Position numbers and translations under genes: made by a program
Part shown: positions 44,574 to 44,689 of the stretch, one piece after another
Layout: every line of letters starts with the position of its first letter
How positions within the stretch are numbered: the stretch's first letter is position 1
The notes under the pieces: model-generated
Seen by the model: only the letters and a program-made list of their open reading frames with translations
Databases searched by the model: none
Told to the model about the DNA's origin: nothing
Source of the DNA: Pseudobdellovibrionaceae bacterium
GTDB lineage: Bacteria; Bdellovibrionota; Bdellovibrionia; Bdellovibrionales; UBA1609
Reading direction: 5' to 3'
Assembly: GCA_018663505.1 (NCBI GenBank)
Contig: JABJQG010000070.1
Location: 1 to 44,689 of the forward strand
Length of the DNA stretch: 44,689 nucleotides

Positions 44574-44689
44574 ATAGGTGTCCTCCTGAAATTATTTGTG
44601 CAAATTTAATTTCATCAAAGGTTGGACGCCTTTTTTTATCTTTTTTTCTTGTTTTGACGCATTCTTAAGTAAAACTAGACCTCACTTAA

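Noticed and set aside
1-44689. CRISPR array, tRNA, rRNA, prophage or toxin-antitoxin module
   Set aside because: No regularly spaced short repeats, no cloverleaf or rRNA sequence recognised by eye, and no phage or toxin-antitoxin family seen. A tRNA or CRISPR scan would be decisive.

Overview
The window looks like an AT-rich chromosomal segment of a Gram-negative bacterium. It encodes many outer-membrane beta-barrel candidates, lipoproteins, a TonB-type protein and large secreted metalloproteases. This mix (a secreted peptidoglycan deacetylase, vWA and CFI-box proteins, REP-type transposase cassettes, low GC) fits the Bdellovibrionota/Bdellovibrio-like deltaproteobacterial radiation best. That placement is inference from gene content; no rRNA is present to confirm it.

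Layout. 1-110: the inward-facing 3' end of an ISL3-type transposase. 206-2267: an exported protein-kinase-like protein and a His/Asp-rich lipoprotein, convergent. 2608-9872: housekeeping and envelope genes (plant-type MTA nucleosidase, cyclophilin, class II amidotransferase, small barrel, purN next to a CBS-PAS protein, polysaccharide deacetylase with rmuC, and a 56-residue membrane protein). 10052-13008: a diheme cytochrome fused to a barrel, convergent with a vWA/FN3 lipoprotein across a perfect 46-bp inverted repeat running exactly from stop codon to stop codon. 13349-17660: trhP, an AroQ-type chorismate mutase, a PLP aminotransferase and a barrel protein. 17832-25512: an M1 peptidase, a 1270-residue metzincin-like lipoprotein and two unknown envelope proteins. 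25773-28302: a polyprenol-kinase-like gene, pssA and asd in a tight operon. 28301-29481: a RAYT (REP-associated tyrosine transposase) cassette with 35-bp terminal inverted repeats and REP-like hairpins. 29529-33955: a CFI-box protein, an acidic barrel protein, truA, rplM and rpsI. 34417-38832: a triplicated beta-helix lipoprotein. 38906-43122: an M23 peptidase, PP2C phosphatase, TonB-like protein, MobA-like protein and an unknown secreted protein. 43308-44573: a full ISL3 transposase on the minus strand.

The most unusual content is in the small DNA elements. Two 75-bp GC-rich cores (71/75 identical) sit at 16328-16402 and 34084-34158. Each is enclosed by long inverted arms that are unique to its locus, and each lies downstream of a gene in the sense orientation. 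Two genes (the metzincin lipoprotein and truA) appear to start at ATT: the protein family or signal peptide requires residues upstream of every ATG/GTG/TTG, and a Shine-Dalgarno (SD) sequence sits 6 nt before ATT in both. Mobile or palindromic elements supply the stop codons of three genes. Promoter-overlapping palindromes are visible before the cytochrome gene and trhP, and the amidotransferase looks leaderless.

The two inward-facing ISL3 ends at the window borders suggest either assembly breaks at repeats or an IS-bounded region. I saw no tRNA, rRNA, CRISPR array or phage module.
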